This document shows, one piece after another, positions 1 to 6,892 of a stretch of DNA of 15,164 nt. The notes beneath the pieces are model-generated. The model ran no database searches, was not told where the DNA came from, and saw only the letters and a list, made by a program, of their open reading frames with translations. The stretch's first letter is position 1, and the number at the start of each line of letters is the position of its first letter. The stretch comes from Candidatus Sumerlaeota bacterium (GTDB taxonomy: Bacteria > UBP6 > UBA1177). The position numbers and the translations under genes are program-made. The stretch lies in assembly GCA_007136595.1 (NCBI GenBank), contig SLGQ01000138.1, positions 1 to 15,164 on the forward strand, written 5' to 3'.

Positions 1-39
1 CTTAAACTCTCTGTCGTACTTCTTTCTCCTTTTCTTCAT
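1..39 (-). CDS. IS3-family transposase OrfA, N-terminal 13 codons only
   Basis: The minus-strand frame reads MKKRRKKYDREFK and continues past the left edge. A basic start followed by Y-[DST]-REFK is typical of the first residues of IS3-family OrfA proteins, just before their helix-turn-helix DNA-binding domain. The ATG is at 39-37. A good Shine-Dalgarno, AGGAGA (52-47), lies seven bases upstream of it. OrfA binds the element's ends and is normally fused to OrfB by programmed -1 frameshifting to make the active transposase. Whether this copy is intact cannot be seen here. With only 13 residues, another helix-turn-helix protein is possible, but the adjoining IS-like end supports the transposase reading. 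Confidence 0.62.
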   Translation of the reverse strand, partial: MKKRRKKYDREFK

Positions 40-121
40 CTCAATTTCTCCTAAAGTGTCAATGGGCTTCAGTCAGTTTAAACACGATTAACTTTTCCTC
101 CACTTTTTTTATACCAGATCA
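1..121 (-). mobile_element. End of an IS3-family-like insertion sequence (partial)
   Basis: Read on the minus strand, the sequence from 121 downwards begins TGATCTGGTAT, then a short A-run and AGTGGAGG. That resembles the terminal inverted repeats of many IS3-family elements, which start with TG and carry an AAAAAGTGGA-type block. About 80 bases inside this end, a reading frame starts with an OrfA-like sequence (39 down to 1), the usual IS3 layout. The rest of the element, the other inverted repeat and the target duplication lie outside the window. The end could be off by one or two bases (121 or 122). Family assignment is from pattern recognition only. Confidence 0.6.
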
Positions 122-268
122 ATTGAAAAAAGCTGTCAGAAACGCAGGAAAGTAAAGTCATTCACTAAAAATGGATTTAAATTAAAAACACTCTTAATAA
201 CCCCTCAAGCTGACTATTTATTATTAAGAAAAATATGTGCCAACAAAAACAACAAAACCGTTTTGTTT
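122..268. other. Non-coding spacer between IS end and M23 promoter
   Basis: This is AT-rich DNA with no convincing gene. It contains a 9-base inverted repeat, TCTTAATAA (192-200) and TTATTAAGA (221-229), with a 20-base gap and no following T-run, so it does not look like a terminator. The right part, from about 241, holds the palindromes described separately. Confidence 0.5.
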
Positions 269-312
269 TTGACTATTGAGCCAAAACAAGTATAATTAGG
301 TGGTTTTTGTTG
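241..312. repeat. Palindromes surrounding the M23 operon promoter
   Basis: Two perfect inverted repeats frame the promoter. CAACAAAAAC (241-250) is matched by its reverse complement GTTTTTGTTG (303-312), which falls at the predicted transcription start. Inside lies AACAAAAC (251-258), one base, then GTTTTGTT (260-267), ending just before the -35 box. All arms share an ACAAAA core. This could be an operator bound by a dimeric regulator that loops or occludes the promoter, or chance in A/T-rich DNA. No regulator gene is recognisable in the window. Confidence 0.4.
269..296 (+). promoter_or_regulatory. Sigma70-like promoter of the M23-rnj-LRAT operon
   Basis: The -35 box TTGACT (269-274) and a perfect -10 box TATAAT (291-296) are separated by 16 bases. 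Transcription would start near 303, giving a leader of about 29 bases before the M23 start codon. It is the best promoter match I see in the window. The three plus-strand genes downstream are closely spaced, with no visible internal terminator. Confidence 0.72.
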
Positions 313-331
313 TCCTTTATGGATAGTGATG

Positions 332-1594
332 ATGAAAAAAATTGTTTTCTTTATTTTTTTTATAGTTATTGCTTCGGTGCTGTTTTCATTTTACGGCTAC
401 TCTCATTTTTTCTCAGACAGAGATGTGGAATTTGAAATTTCATGGGACAGCAAAACTTCCGGCAATTTGATAACAAGAGAATTTGTTCAGGTTCCAAGCG
501 GAAACTACAATGATATTTTCGAAGAAATGTTCGGAGAAGAAATTTGGCAGGATGCAAGGGAACAGTACCGTCAGAAATTTGGATTGACAAGGTTCATGCC
601 TGGTGATGTTTTTTCTGTGTCCATGGTAGGGGAACGGGTTTTTTCTTTTGATCTCCACCATTATAAAAACAGGGTGGCGGGAGAAAAATACTCCATTAGA
701 AAAGTCGGGGAAAGTTACAGGAAAGAAAAAACAGATATATCTCTTGAAGTAAAAACGGTCATTAAACACACTAAGATCAAAGAGTCTTTGAAAGTTGACA
801 ACCCCTCTCTCTATGAACTTGCAAAAGAAAGATTGTTGTGGGACTGGGGTATTCTTGACAAGCTTGAACCGGGAGATTCGATTTCATTCATGATAAAAGG
901 AATATTTGATGATGATATTTTGATCCATACTTTCGGGATACAGGGTTTTTCAGTAAAAAGCCGGTCGATCGGAGATTTTTCTCTTGTGGCATACAGAGAT
1001 TATCATCACGGTGATTACTTTATTCCAGGGAACAGAATGATGCTGTCTCCTCATGGAGAATTAAGGGTTCCGATAGATCACGGAAGAATAACAAGTCATT
1101 TCGGATACAGAAAAGATCCCTTTAACCGGAGAAAAAGATTTCACAATGGAATAGATATTATCGCAAGCATAAATACACCTGTAAAAGCAGCGGCGGAAGG
1201 GACTGTAATACATGTTGGAAGAAAAGGGGCTTTAGGGAAAACCGTTGTGATAAGACATAGTGAAAACTTAAAAACCATTTACGGACATTTAAACAGATAC
1301 CATGTACAGACAGGACAGAGAGTCCAAAAAGGTGAAACCATTGCAGGAGTTGGAAACACCGGGAGATCCACAGCACCTCACCTTCACTTTACTGTACTTC
1401 TTGATGAAAAACCTGTCGATCCTCTGATCTTTACTTACGAAAGAGTATGGACAGCTCCTTTTGAGATAGGAAAAGACTTCCGGATCACTTCAGTAAAAAG
1501 AGCACAGCAAATGGAAGAAGTGATGTCACAAGGTAGAACCGTATTTGTAAAAGAACAGTTCGCTGATATATCCAATGTCACAAAAAACAAGTGA
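332..1594 (+). CDS. M23-family (LytM/MepM-like) peptidoglycan endopeptidase, membrane-anchored or exported
   Basis: Predicted zinc endopeptidase that cleaves peptide cross-links of peptidoglycan in the periplasm (family knowledge). Residues 1-23 or so (numbered from ATG 332) form a basic start and hydrophobic segment, so a signal anchor or signal peptide. Residues about 60-240 resemble the LysM/OapA-like and substrate-gating regions of MepM-type proteins, but this part is not clearly assignable. The catalytic M23 domain spans about 250-375: HNGID supplies ligands His271 and Asp275, His319 lies in YGHL, and HLHF gives His350 and His352. All key residues are present, so the enzyme looks active. 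GTG 326 and ATG 329 are also possible starts. ATG 332 is preferred because of the typical MKK start and a weak GGATAG five bases upstream. First gene of a plus-strand operon, with rnj 25 bases downstream. Confidence 0.9.
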   Translation: MKKIVFFIFFIVIASVLFSFYGYSHFFSDRDVEFEISWDSKTSGNLITREFVQVPSGNYNDIFEEMFGEEIWQDAREQYRQKFGLTRFMPGDVFSVSMVGERVFSFDLHHYKNRVAGEKYSIRKVGESYRKEKTDISLEVKTVIKHTKIKESLKVDNPSLYELAKERLLWDWGILDKLEPGDSISFMIKGIFDDDILIHTFGIQGFSVKSRSIGDFSLVAYRDYHHGDYFIPGNRMMLSPHGELRVPIDHGRITSHFGYRKDPFNRRKRFHNGIDIIASINTPVKAAAEGTVIHVGRKGALGKTVVIRHSENLKTIYGHLNRYHVQTGQRVQKGETIAGVGNTGRSTAPHLHFTVLLDEKPVDPLIFTYERVWTAPFEIGKDFRITSVKRAQQMEEVMSQGRTVFVKEQFADISNVTKNK

Positions 1595-1619
1595 TCCTTA
1601 TTAATTCGCGGAGAAAAAA

Positions 1620-3257
1620 ATGAAAAACAATATTGAGATCCTTTCTCTTGGAGGATTGAGGCAGGTAGGAAAAAACTGTCTTCTGATCAAATATGGCAAG
1701 TCAGCACTTATGATAGATTGCGGGATGGGATTTGCAGGCAATGATGATTTTATGGAAGACGATTTTTTTATTCCCGATCTTGAAGTTATCAAGGAACTTG
1801 ATATTGAACTAAAAGGGTGTGTCATAACCCACGGACATGAAGACCATATCGGAGGAATTCCCTATCTTCTTCAGCAGTTTGACATTCCTGTTTTCATGAC
1901 ACCTTTTCCAAAAAAAATTCTGAGTGAAAGAATTTCCCGTATTGCAAAATATAAAAAGAACATTGTCACAGTAAACCAGAAAGAAAACTCAGGATTCAAA
2001 GCCGGTCCTTTTGAAGTAACCATGCTGGATGTCCCCCATTCAATACCTGAAGCTAAAGCTCTTATCATTAAAGCAGGCGGTTGCACCATTGTTCACTCAG
2101 GAGACTTTAAAGGGATGGATGCCGCATCATCTCCATTCAGGAAGAAGGTTCCTAAAAATGTTGACATGTTTCTTATTGACAGCACCAACATTGAATCTGA
2201 GGGAAATTCTTCGAATGAAGACTCCATTAAAAAAAACATAGAGACTTTGATAGAAAATGCCGCAGGAAGAGTTATAGTTACAGGATTTTCGTCAAATGTT
2301 GCAAGAATAAAAAATATCATTGAAATATCTCAGAAAAAAAACCGGGTGATAGGACTTATGGGAAGAAGTGTCCTTTCATATACAGGATATGCCAAAGAAT
2401 TGGGCTATATCAACCTTCCTCCATCCATAGTTACCGATCAGGCAAAGATCAATAGGATCCCTGAAAACAAGCTCACTTTGATAGTTACCGGATCTCAGGC
2501 TGAAACAAGAAGCATAATGAAAAGGATGAGTCTTGATATGATGAAATCGGTTTCTGTAAAATATGGAGACACTATAATTTTTTCCAGTAAAGTTATTCCC
2601 GGCAATGAACTTTCGATCGGAAGAATGATCGATGACCTCGTTGAAAAAGGGGCTAATGTCTTTTATGAAAAAACAGATGACATCCATGTTTCAGGACATG
2701 CTAAAAAAAATGATATCATCAATGCGATAAAAGATGTTGATCCTGAGCTGGTAATTCCGGTACATGGACACAGAAGGTTTCTTGAACTTCTTGCAAGAAC
2801 TGCAGAAAAAGAAGGTTACAGAAGCCGTGTTATAACTGATGGTGATCTTCTTTCGTACAACAAAAAAAATGGCGAACATGTTTCCCACAAATATGAACTT
2901 GATACTGTCATAGTTTCAAATTATGACCCCGATCTCATAGACCTTGAAAATATAAGGGAACGAAAAAGAATAGCCAAAGCAGGTTTCATGACAGTTATGC
3001 TCACTGTCGATTTTTTAAGTAATGTACTCCTCTGTCAACCAAGAATTATCAGTGCAGGAATTGCCGCTCCCCATAGAATGAAAAAAATTGAAAGGGAGAT
3101 AAGGGATATTATAAATGATTACTTTGCACATGAACTGCCCGAAGAACCCTACTGGAAAGATATCGAGGAAGAGATAAGGATAAAAACAAGAAGATACCTC
3201 TATTCAATACTTAAAAAGAAACCTCTTGTTCATGCAATAATCGTAAATCTGGATTAA
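1620..3257 (+). CDS. rnj: Ribonuclease J
   Basis: Cytoplasmic metallo-beta-lactamase/beta-CASP ribonuclease with endonuclease and 5'-to-3' exonuclease activity, central to mRNA decay and rRNA processing in bacteria that use it. At 545 residues it is close to B. subtilis RNase J1 and J2. Visible motifs in order: LGG near residue 10 and a D-C-G turn at 33-35; the zinc-binding HGHEDH at 71-76; HSGDF near 160; DSTN followed by an acidic stretch; TGFSSN and VTGSQAE of the beta-CASP region; and the IPVHGHRRF motif that closes the catalytic core. A smaller C-terminal domain follows. GGAG (1610-1613) lies six bases before ATG 1620. It sits between M23 and the LRAT-like gene, with only two bases to the latter, so co-transcription is likely. 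The function is clear; J1 versus J2 subtype cannot be decided. Confidence 0.95.
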   Translation: MKNNIEILSLGGLRQVGKNCLLIKYGKSALMIDCGMGFAGNDDFMEDDFFIPDLEVIKELDIELKGCVITHGHEDHIGGIPYLLQQFDIPVFMTPFPKKILSERISRIAKYKKNIVTVNQKENSGFKAGPFEVTMLDVPHSIPEAKALIIKAGGCTIVHSGDFKGMDAASSPFRKKVPKNVDMFLIDSTNIESEGNSSNEDSIKKNIETLIENAAGRVIVTGFSSNVARIKNIIEISQKKNRVIGLMGRSVLSYTGYAKELGYINLPPSIVTDQAKINRIPENKLTLIVTGSQAETRSIMKRMSLDMMKSVSVKYGDTIIFSSKVIPGNELSIGRMIDDLVEKGANVFYEKTDDIHVSGHAKKNDIINAIKDVDPELVIPVHGHRRFLELLARTAEKEGYRSRVITDGDLLSYNKKNGEHVSHKYELDTVIVSNYDPDLIDLENIRERKRIAKAGFMTVMLTVDFLSNVLLCQPRIISAGIAAPHRMKKIEREIRDIINDYFAHELPEEPYWKDIEEEIRIKTRRYLYSILKKKPLVHAIIVNLD

Positions 3258-3259
3258 AT

Positions 3260-3772
3260 ATGCCACTAATTCCGGTCATACTTAAATTTGCAGGTAAATA
3301 TGCTGGAAGATATGTAGGCTATAAAATTACCAAAAGTTTTGTTGACAACTTTTTAAGAGACAATGTTGTTCCGGAACCCGGATCTGTTGTTTACTGCAAA
3401 CTTGCAGTTGAAATGGAACATTCGGGGATATATACCGGAGATGGTAAAATAGTCCATCTTGACGGTTGCGGGGAAGTCAAAAAGGTAACTCCCAAACAAT
3501 TTTTGAAAAGACTGGACGGAATGAATCCCGCTCTCACGATATATGTTTCTTCAAAAGGAAAAAAGGCAGTCGGAAATAGAGAAGTTGCACAAAGAGCCGA
3601 AAAAAAGATCGGGGATAGAATGCCCTATTCTTTAACGAAAAGGAACTGTCACAGATTTGCAAGCGGATGTCTTACCGGAAACTTTGAAAATAACGACACT
3701 TTTTTCTTCAAGCTGGAAAAAAGGGCTAAAGAAATCCTGAAATTCGACAACTGGCGGGTCTGGAAAAGGTGA
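3260..3772 (+). CDS. LRAT-like (NlpC/P60-superfamily) domain protein
   Basis: This 170-residue protein has the signature of the lecithin retinol acyltransferase-like branch of the NlpC/P60 fold. HSGIY carries His54, a second His66 follows exactly 12 residues later in KIVHL, and RNCHRF places Cys130 in the position of the family's NC-[EQ]-HF nucleophile. These match the Cys/His/His catalytic set of LRAT and PLAAT enzymes, which act as thiol acyltransferases or phospholipases. Bacterial members are mostly uncharacterised. The N-terminal 35 residues are Gly/Tyr/Lys-rich and somewhat hydrophobic but not a clear signal peptide, so the protein may be cytoplasmic or peripherally membrane-bound. It starts two bases after the rnj stop, implying translational coupling. 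A role in lipid or peptidoglycan-stem modification is possible; the substrate is unknown. It ends three bases before a convergent gene. Confidence 0.75.
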   Translation: MPLIPVILKFAGKYAGRYVGYKITKSFVDNFLRDNVVPEPGSVVYCKLAVEMEHSGIYTGDGKIVHLDGCGEVKKVTPKQFLKRLDGMNPALTIYVSSKGKKAVGNREVAQRAEKKIGDRMPYSLTKRNCHRFASGCLTGNFENNDTFFFKLEKRAKEILKFDNWRVWKR

Positions 3773-3775
3773 ATC

Positions 3776-4249
3776 TCACTTCATTTTGAAAACCGCTTTG
3801 TCGCCCGGCTTCACATCTTTTCCTTCTTCCCAGTTAACTTCAAGAACATATCTGGCAGGCTTGAAACTGGGCACCATTTTTGTACTTAAAGGAACACCCC
3901 TGCCGACAGAAACCACTTCAAAGTTTTTGTCAATATAAATGATGGCAAGAGGAATGAGTGTGTTTTTCATCCAGAAATATTGAAGTCTGTCCTGGTTAAA
4001 TATAAAAAAAAGACCGCTCCCCTTTTTCAGTTCCTTACAATGCATCAAACCCCGTTCATATTTTGCCGGAGTATCGGCTATACCCACCTCAAAAGATCTT
4101 TCAATTCCCTGAGAGTTCTTTATGGAAACAGTAGCCTGCGGTTTATAACCGCAAATATCTTCAGCCGAAATGGAGAAAAGGGGTAATATGACTAAAATCA
4201 AAAGCACCGTTTTTATCAAACATTTCAACGCCGAACTCCATTGTTTCAT
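3776..4249 (-). CDS. DUF192-family exported protein
   Basis: This protein of about 157 residues belongs to the DUF192 family, small beta-rich proteins of unknown function that are often exported. Seen in the sequence: a basic start and hydrophobic core ending in SISAED, consistent with a Sec signal peptide cut near residue 29. The DUF192 hallmarks follow: a T-P-x-x-Y-x-x-GLM segment, then FWMKNTLIPLAIIYID, then ARYVLEV near the end. The reading frame overlaps the 3' end of thiL by 89 bases. ATG 4249 has AGGA seven bases upstream. An in-frame TTG at 4228 has GGAG seven bases upstream and gives a more compact signal peptide (MKCLIKTVLL...), with a 68-base overlap. Either start keeps the signal peptide inside the thiL coding region. 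Likely translated by coupling to thiL. Confidence 0.85.
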   Translation of the reverse strand: MKQWSSALKCLIKTVLLILVILPLFSISAEDICGYKPQATVSIKNSQGIERSFEVGIADTPAKYERGLMHCKELKKGSGLFFIFNQDRLQYFWMKNTLIPLAIIYIDKNFEVVSVGRGVPLSTKMVPSFKPARYVLEVNWEEGKDVKPGDKAVFKMK

Positions 4250-5066
4250 ATACTTGTCCTATCTCGTAAGCCCCATCGGGTTTATTGCCGGATGTAAAAA
4301 GGAGAAAAAATTCTTCTCCGCTTCCAAGCAACAATTCTTCAACAGGAATATTATAAAGTTTTGAAGTTTTTTCAACTTCTTCAGCTACAGGAATGGCATC
4401 AAGATCAATTTTCAAATGAACTTTTGATGCCAGTGCAAGCAAAGTAAGCTCCGAAACAAGTGAGTCACTGATGTCTATGGCTCCGTTAAGAATGTGGGGG
4501 TTACCCGGTGCTGTTTCAAAAGGGTCGGGAAAAAGAAATCTTTTTTTAGAAAGTTCAAAACCGGGAGTATTGTTCTGAAGGTGCAGCAATCCACATTTTG
4601 GCAAACCGGGGAAAGATGAAATAAAAATTGAATCACCCGGCTTGGCACCGCTTCGAAGAAGAGGTTTTTCAGGTTTTTCTCCAAACATTGTTGCTCCCAT
4701 CATAAAAAACGGAGCTGCCGTTGTATCGCCTCCCACAATTTTGATCCCATATTTATCTAAAAACTTCAATGCCCCTTTTATCATTTTTTCCGCAAGATCG
4801 ATACCGCCTGATGGAACAGCTATATTCACCAAAACATGTGTGGGAACAGACCCCATTGAAATAATATCGCTTGCATTTGCCGCCATTAACCTCCAACCGA
4901 CAGATTCCGGTGGCATGAAAGAGAGATCAAAATGGGTTTTTTCACACATATGGTCAGTGGTTACAACAAGTTTTTTTTCATTCCAGACAAAACAGTCGTC
5001 TCCAATGTTTCTGTTTTGATCACCGGCAGATATTTTTATGATTTTCCATTCATCATTCTTAAGCAT
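4161..5066 (-). CDS. thiL: Thiamine-monophosphate kinase
   Basis: Catalyses ATP-dependent phosphorylation of thiamine monophosphate to thiamine diphosphate, the last cofactor-forming step, in the cytoplasm. At 301 residues it is slightly short for ThiL, the N-terminal lead being reduced. Motifs in order: GDD (22-24), TTD (36-38) with THF, NASDIISMG (64-72), GGDTT (112-116), RSGAKPGD, DISDSL (198-203) and GSGEEFFLLF (248-257). These correspond to the ATP/Mg/substrate motifs of the PurM-like fold. Two usually invariant spots differ: SDG reads SDS, and GGED-Y reads SGEE-F, so activity is probable but not certain. The C-terminus ending ITPFLHFG resembles the usual ThiL end. It starts 21 bases after the 5'-nucleotidase-like gene, preceded by AAGG, and overlaps the DUF192 gene downstream. 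No other thi genes are visible here. Confidence 0.88.
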   Translation of the reverse strand: MLKNDEWKIIKISAGDQNRNIGDDCFVWNEKKLVVTTDHMCEKTHFDLSFMPPESVGWRLMAANASDIISMGSVPTHVLVNIAVPSGGIDLAEKMIKGALKFLDKYGIKIVGGDTTAAPFFMMGATMFGEKPEKPLLRSGAKPGDSIFISSFPGLPKCGLLHLQNNTPGFELSKKRFLFPDPFETAPGNPHILNGAIDISDSLVSELTLLALASKVHLKIDLDAIPVAEEVEKTSKLYNIPVEELLLGSGEEFFLLFTSGNKPDGAYEIGQVYETMEFGVEMFDKNGAFDFSHITPFLHFG

Positions 5067-5087
5067 TTATAACCCTTTGCAGATATT

Positions 5088-6732
5088 TTATTCATCGGTT
5101 TCAATTATAGCGGGATGAACATACTCAAGCCGGCTGATCACCTTTATTTCTTTGATATAGTCAGCAAAAAGATCGCTCACTATGTGTCCCGAATTCCGTC
5201 TTTCAGTTATATCACCAATAATATCGTAACCATTACCACCATAAGCAATATATGAATCAGTTGCAAGCATATAGTAAGCCCCCGTATCGACCGGTTTATA
5301 CTCTCCATCTTTTAAAACTCTGAAATTAAAAGCTCTGAAGTTTTCAATATCATATTTCATACCGTACAAATAAGGAAAAGAACCAAGCTGTTCACCTTTG
5401 GAGATATATTCGAGACTCTTGTTGACAGACTTTTTCAGATCTCGACCTTTTATTTTAAGTATTATAATGTCATTAAAAAATGGAAGTGTATCATTTATAT
5501 CTCCAAAAGAAATATCTCCCGCTTCCAGAGATCTTCTGACACCTCCGGCATTTTGAAGAACCACATCTATTTCAAAACCTTCAACTTTAAGCTTCCGGTA
5601 GATAGCTTTTGCAACAAGCGGTGCAATATCACTCCCTTTTTCCCACCTATGGATCAAGTTTTCACCTATTTTCCCGACAATTTTTTCATATTCTTTTGAA
5701 ACTATTTCTCTGTATGAAGAAACCATTTCAACAAGGTCTTTATCGGGGCGGACCACCTTGAACCTGGCAGTTTCAGACATTTTATTTCCTGTAGGAATAT
5801 CGGTTCCTTCTCTAACAAGAAAGTTTATCATTCCTCTCCATGACTTTACATTGCCTCTAAAATCAAATTTAAGATCAAGCTGTCCGATGGCTCTTGAATG
5901 ATCCCATGCCTGCACAACAAGAACATCTCTTCCGTAGGGACCCTTCACCAGATAAGGGTAGTCACCCAAAGAGGGAAGACAACCAAGATTGGTGTTTCCC
6001 AAAATCGTGTGTGAATGACCTCCTATTATAACATCTATCCCTGCAACTTCTTTTGCAAGCTTAACCTCTTCATTAAAACCAAGATGGGAAAGTATGAATA
6101 TTCTGTTAACACCTTTTTTCCTGAGCTCTGCTATATATTTTTCAACAGTTTCATTAATATCAAGGAACTTTATGTTTTCACCGGGAGAGGAGACTCTTTG
6201 TGTATCATTTGTGATCACACCTATTATACCGTTTCTCCAGGGCCATGAACCTGTTATTATGTAAGGTTTTACCATTTCTCTCAGCTTTGGCATATCATTG
6301 ATCTCAATATTTGCCGCTAAAACAGGAAATTTTGCACTTTCAAGAAGGTTTTCAAGAAAGTGGGCACCTTTGTCAAACTCATGATTTCCAAGAACCATCA
6401 CATCAAGTTCAGCTTTATTCATGAACTCTATATCCGATCTTCCAAGAAACTCTCTGAAATATCTGGTGCCAACCATAAGGTCTCCGGAATGTGTAAAGAT
6501 GGTTTTTCCTCTTTTTGCCCTTTTTTCATTTACAAACTGAGATATAAGGTCATATCCCCCCACCCTTATATTAAAGCTTTCCTGATCACCGGGACAAAAA
6601 AGGTTGCTCCCCTCCAAATGAGAGTGGGTGTCGTTTATATGAAGTATCGTAACATCTTTTCCGCACGAAATGAAAAATAAAAATAAAAAAGATAAAAAAA
6701 TGTTTCTTTTAAAAAAAAAAAAAAAAAAACAT
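5088..6732 (-). CDS. 5'-nucleotidase/UshA-like metallophosphoesterase, probable lipoprotein; start disrupted by a T19 tract
   Basis: Predicted to release phosphate from extracellular nucleotides or similar substrates at the cell surface or in the periplasm. The first conventional in-frame start, TTG 6617, would remove the metal-binding LHINDTH (about 6644-6624), so the true N-terminus lies upstream. The open frame continues through SCGKDVTI and a lipoprotein-like signal, KRNIFLSFLFLFFISC (Cys codon 6665-6663), back to a run of 19 T. An ATG (6732-6730) sits just before the run but is one base out of frame; 18 or 21 T would join them. The end coordinate given assumes that ATG. Domains: N-terminal calcineurin-like phosphatase with GD, GNHEFD, SHLGF and GGHSH; C-terminal 5'-nucleotidase domain with NAGGVRR, GD-x-ND-x-LPF and YGGNGYD. 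First gene of the operon with thiL and the DUF192 gene. ATT (6701) is a less likely start. Confidence 0.85.
6711..6729. repeat. Homopolymer run of 19 A (T on the coding strand), candidate phase-variable tract
   Basis: Nineteen uninterrupted A on the plus strand lie between a minus-strand ATG (6732-6730) and the lysine-arginine start of the lipoprotein signal peptide of the 5'-nucleotidase-like gene. With 19 bases the ATG and the downstream frame are out of register by one. Runs this long are hypermutable by polymerase slippage, and are also a known source of sequencing and assembly length errors. Confidence 0.9.
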
Positions 6733-6735
6733 TAT

Positions 6736-6764
6736 ATATTACACAATTCAGACCCGGTAGTCAA
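6736..6764 (-). promoter_or_regulatory. Candidate promoter of the 5'-nucleotidase-thiL-DUF192 operon
   Basis: On the minus strand, TTGACT (6764-6759) has the same -35 sequence as the M23 promoter. After 17 bases comes TAATAT (6741-6736), four of six matches to the -10 consensus. Transcription would begin at about 6729, at or inside the T-run, so the mRNA would be leaderless or nearly so with respect to the ATG at 6732. An alternative perfect TATAAT (6736-6731) has a 22-base spacer, which is too long for this -35. Confidence 0.45.
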
Positions 6765-6800
6765 ATTTGTGTATCGGAATAGACATTCCTGCCCTGAATA

Positions 6801-6828
6801 TTGTCACTTTATTCTTTTCTTTTACCAT
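6801..6828 (+). promoter_or_regulatory. Weak candidate promoter of the OsmC-like gene
   Basis: TTGTCA (6801-6806, five of six matches) and TACCAT (6823-6828, four of six) are 16 bases apart, upstream of the OsmC-like gene in the divergent intergenic region. A TAGAAT at 6855-6860 is another possible -10 but has no good -35. No operator is recognisable. Confidence 0.3.
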
Positions 6829-6892
6829 TTCCTTCCATTATTTTAAAAATTATTTAGAATGACAAAGGATGATCGAATGGCAGGAGGTAAAA

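Noticed and set aside
192..229. Inverted repeat TCTTAATAA/TTATTAAGA as a terminator of the IS or an upstream gene
   Set aside because: The stem is pure A/T apart from one pair, the loop is 20 bases, and no T-run follows. Likely chance.
4642..5019. 125-codon plus-strand frame opposite thiL
   Set aside because: Antisense shadow of a well-supported thiL; no recognisable domain or ribosome binding site.
6869..6892. Upstream ATG as the start of the OsmC-like gene
   Set aside because: The perfect AGGAGG five bases before ATG 6893 would lie inside the coding sequence, and OsmC/YhfA homologues begin near the second ATG.
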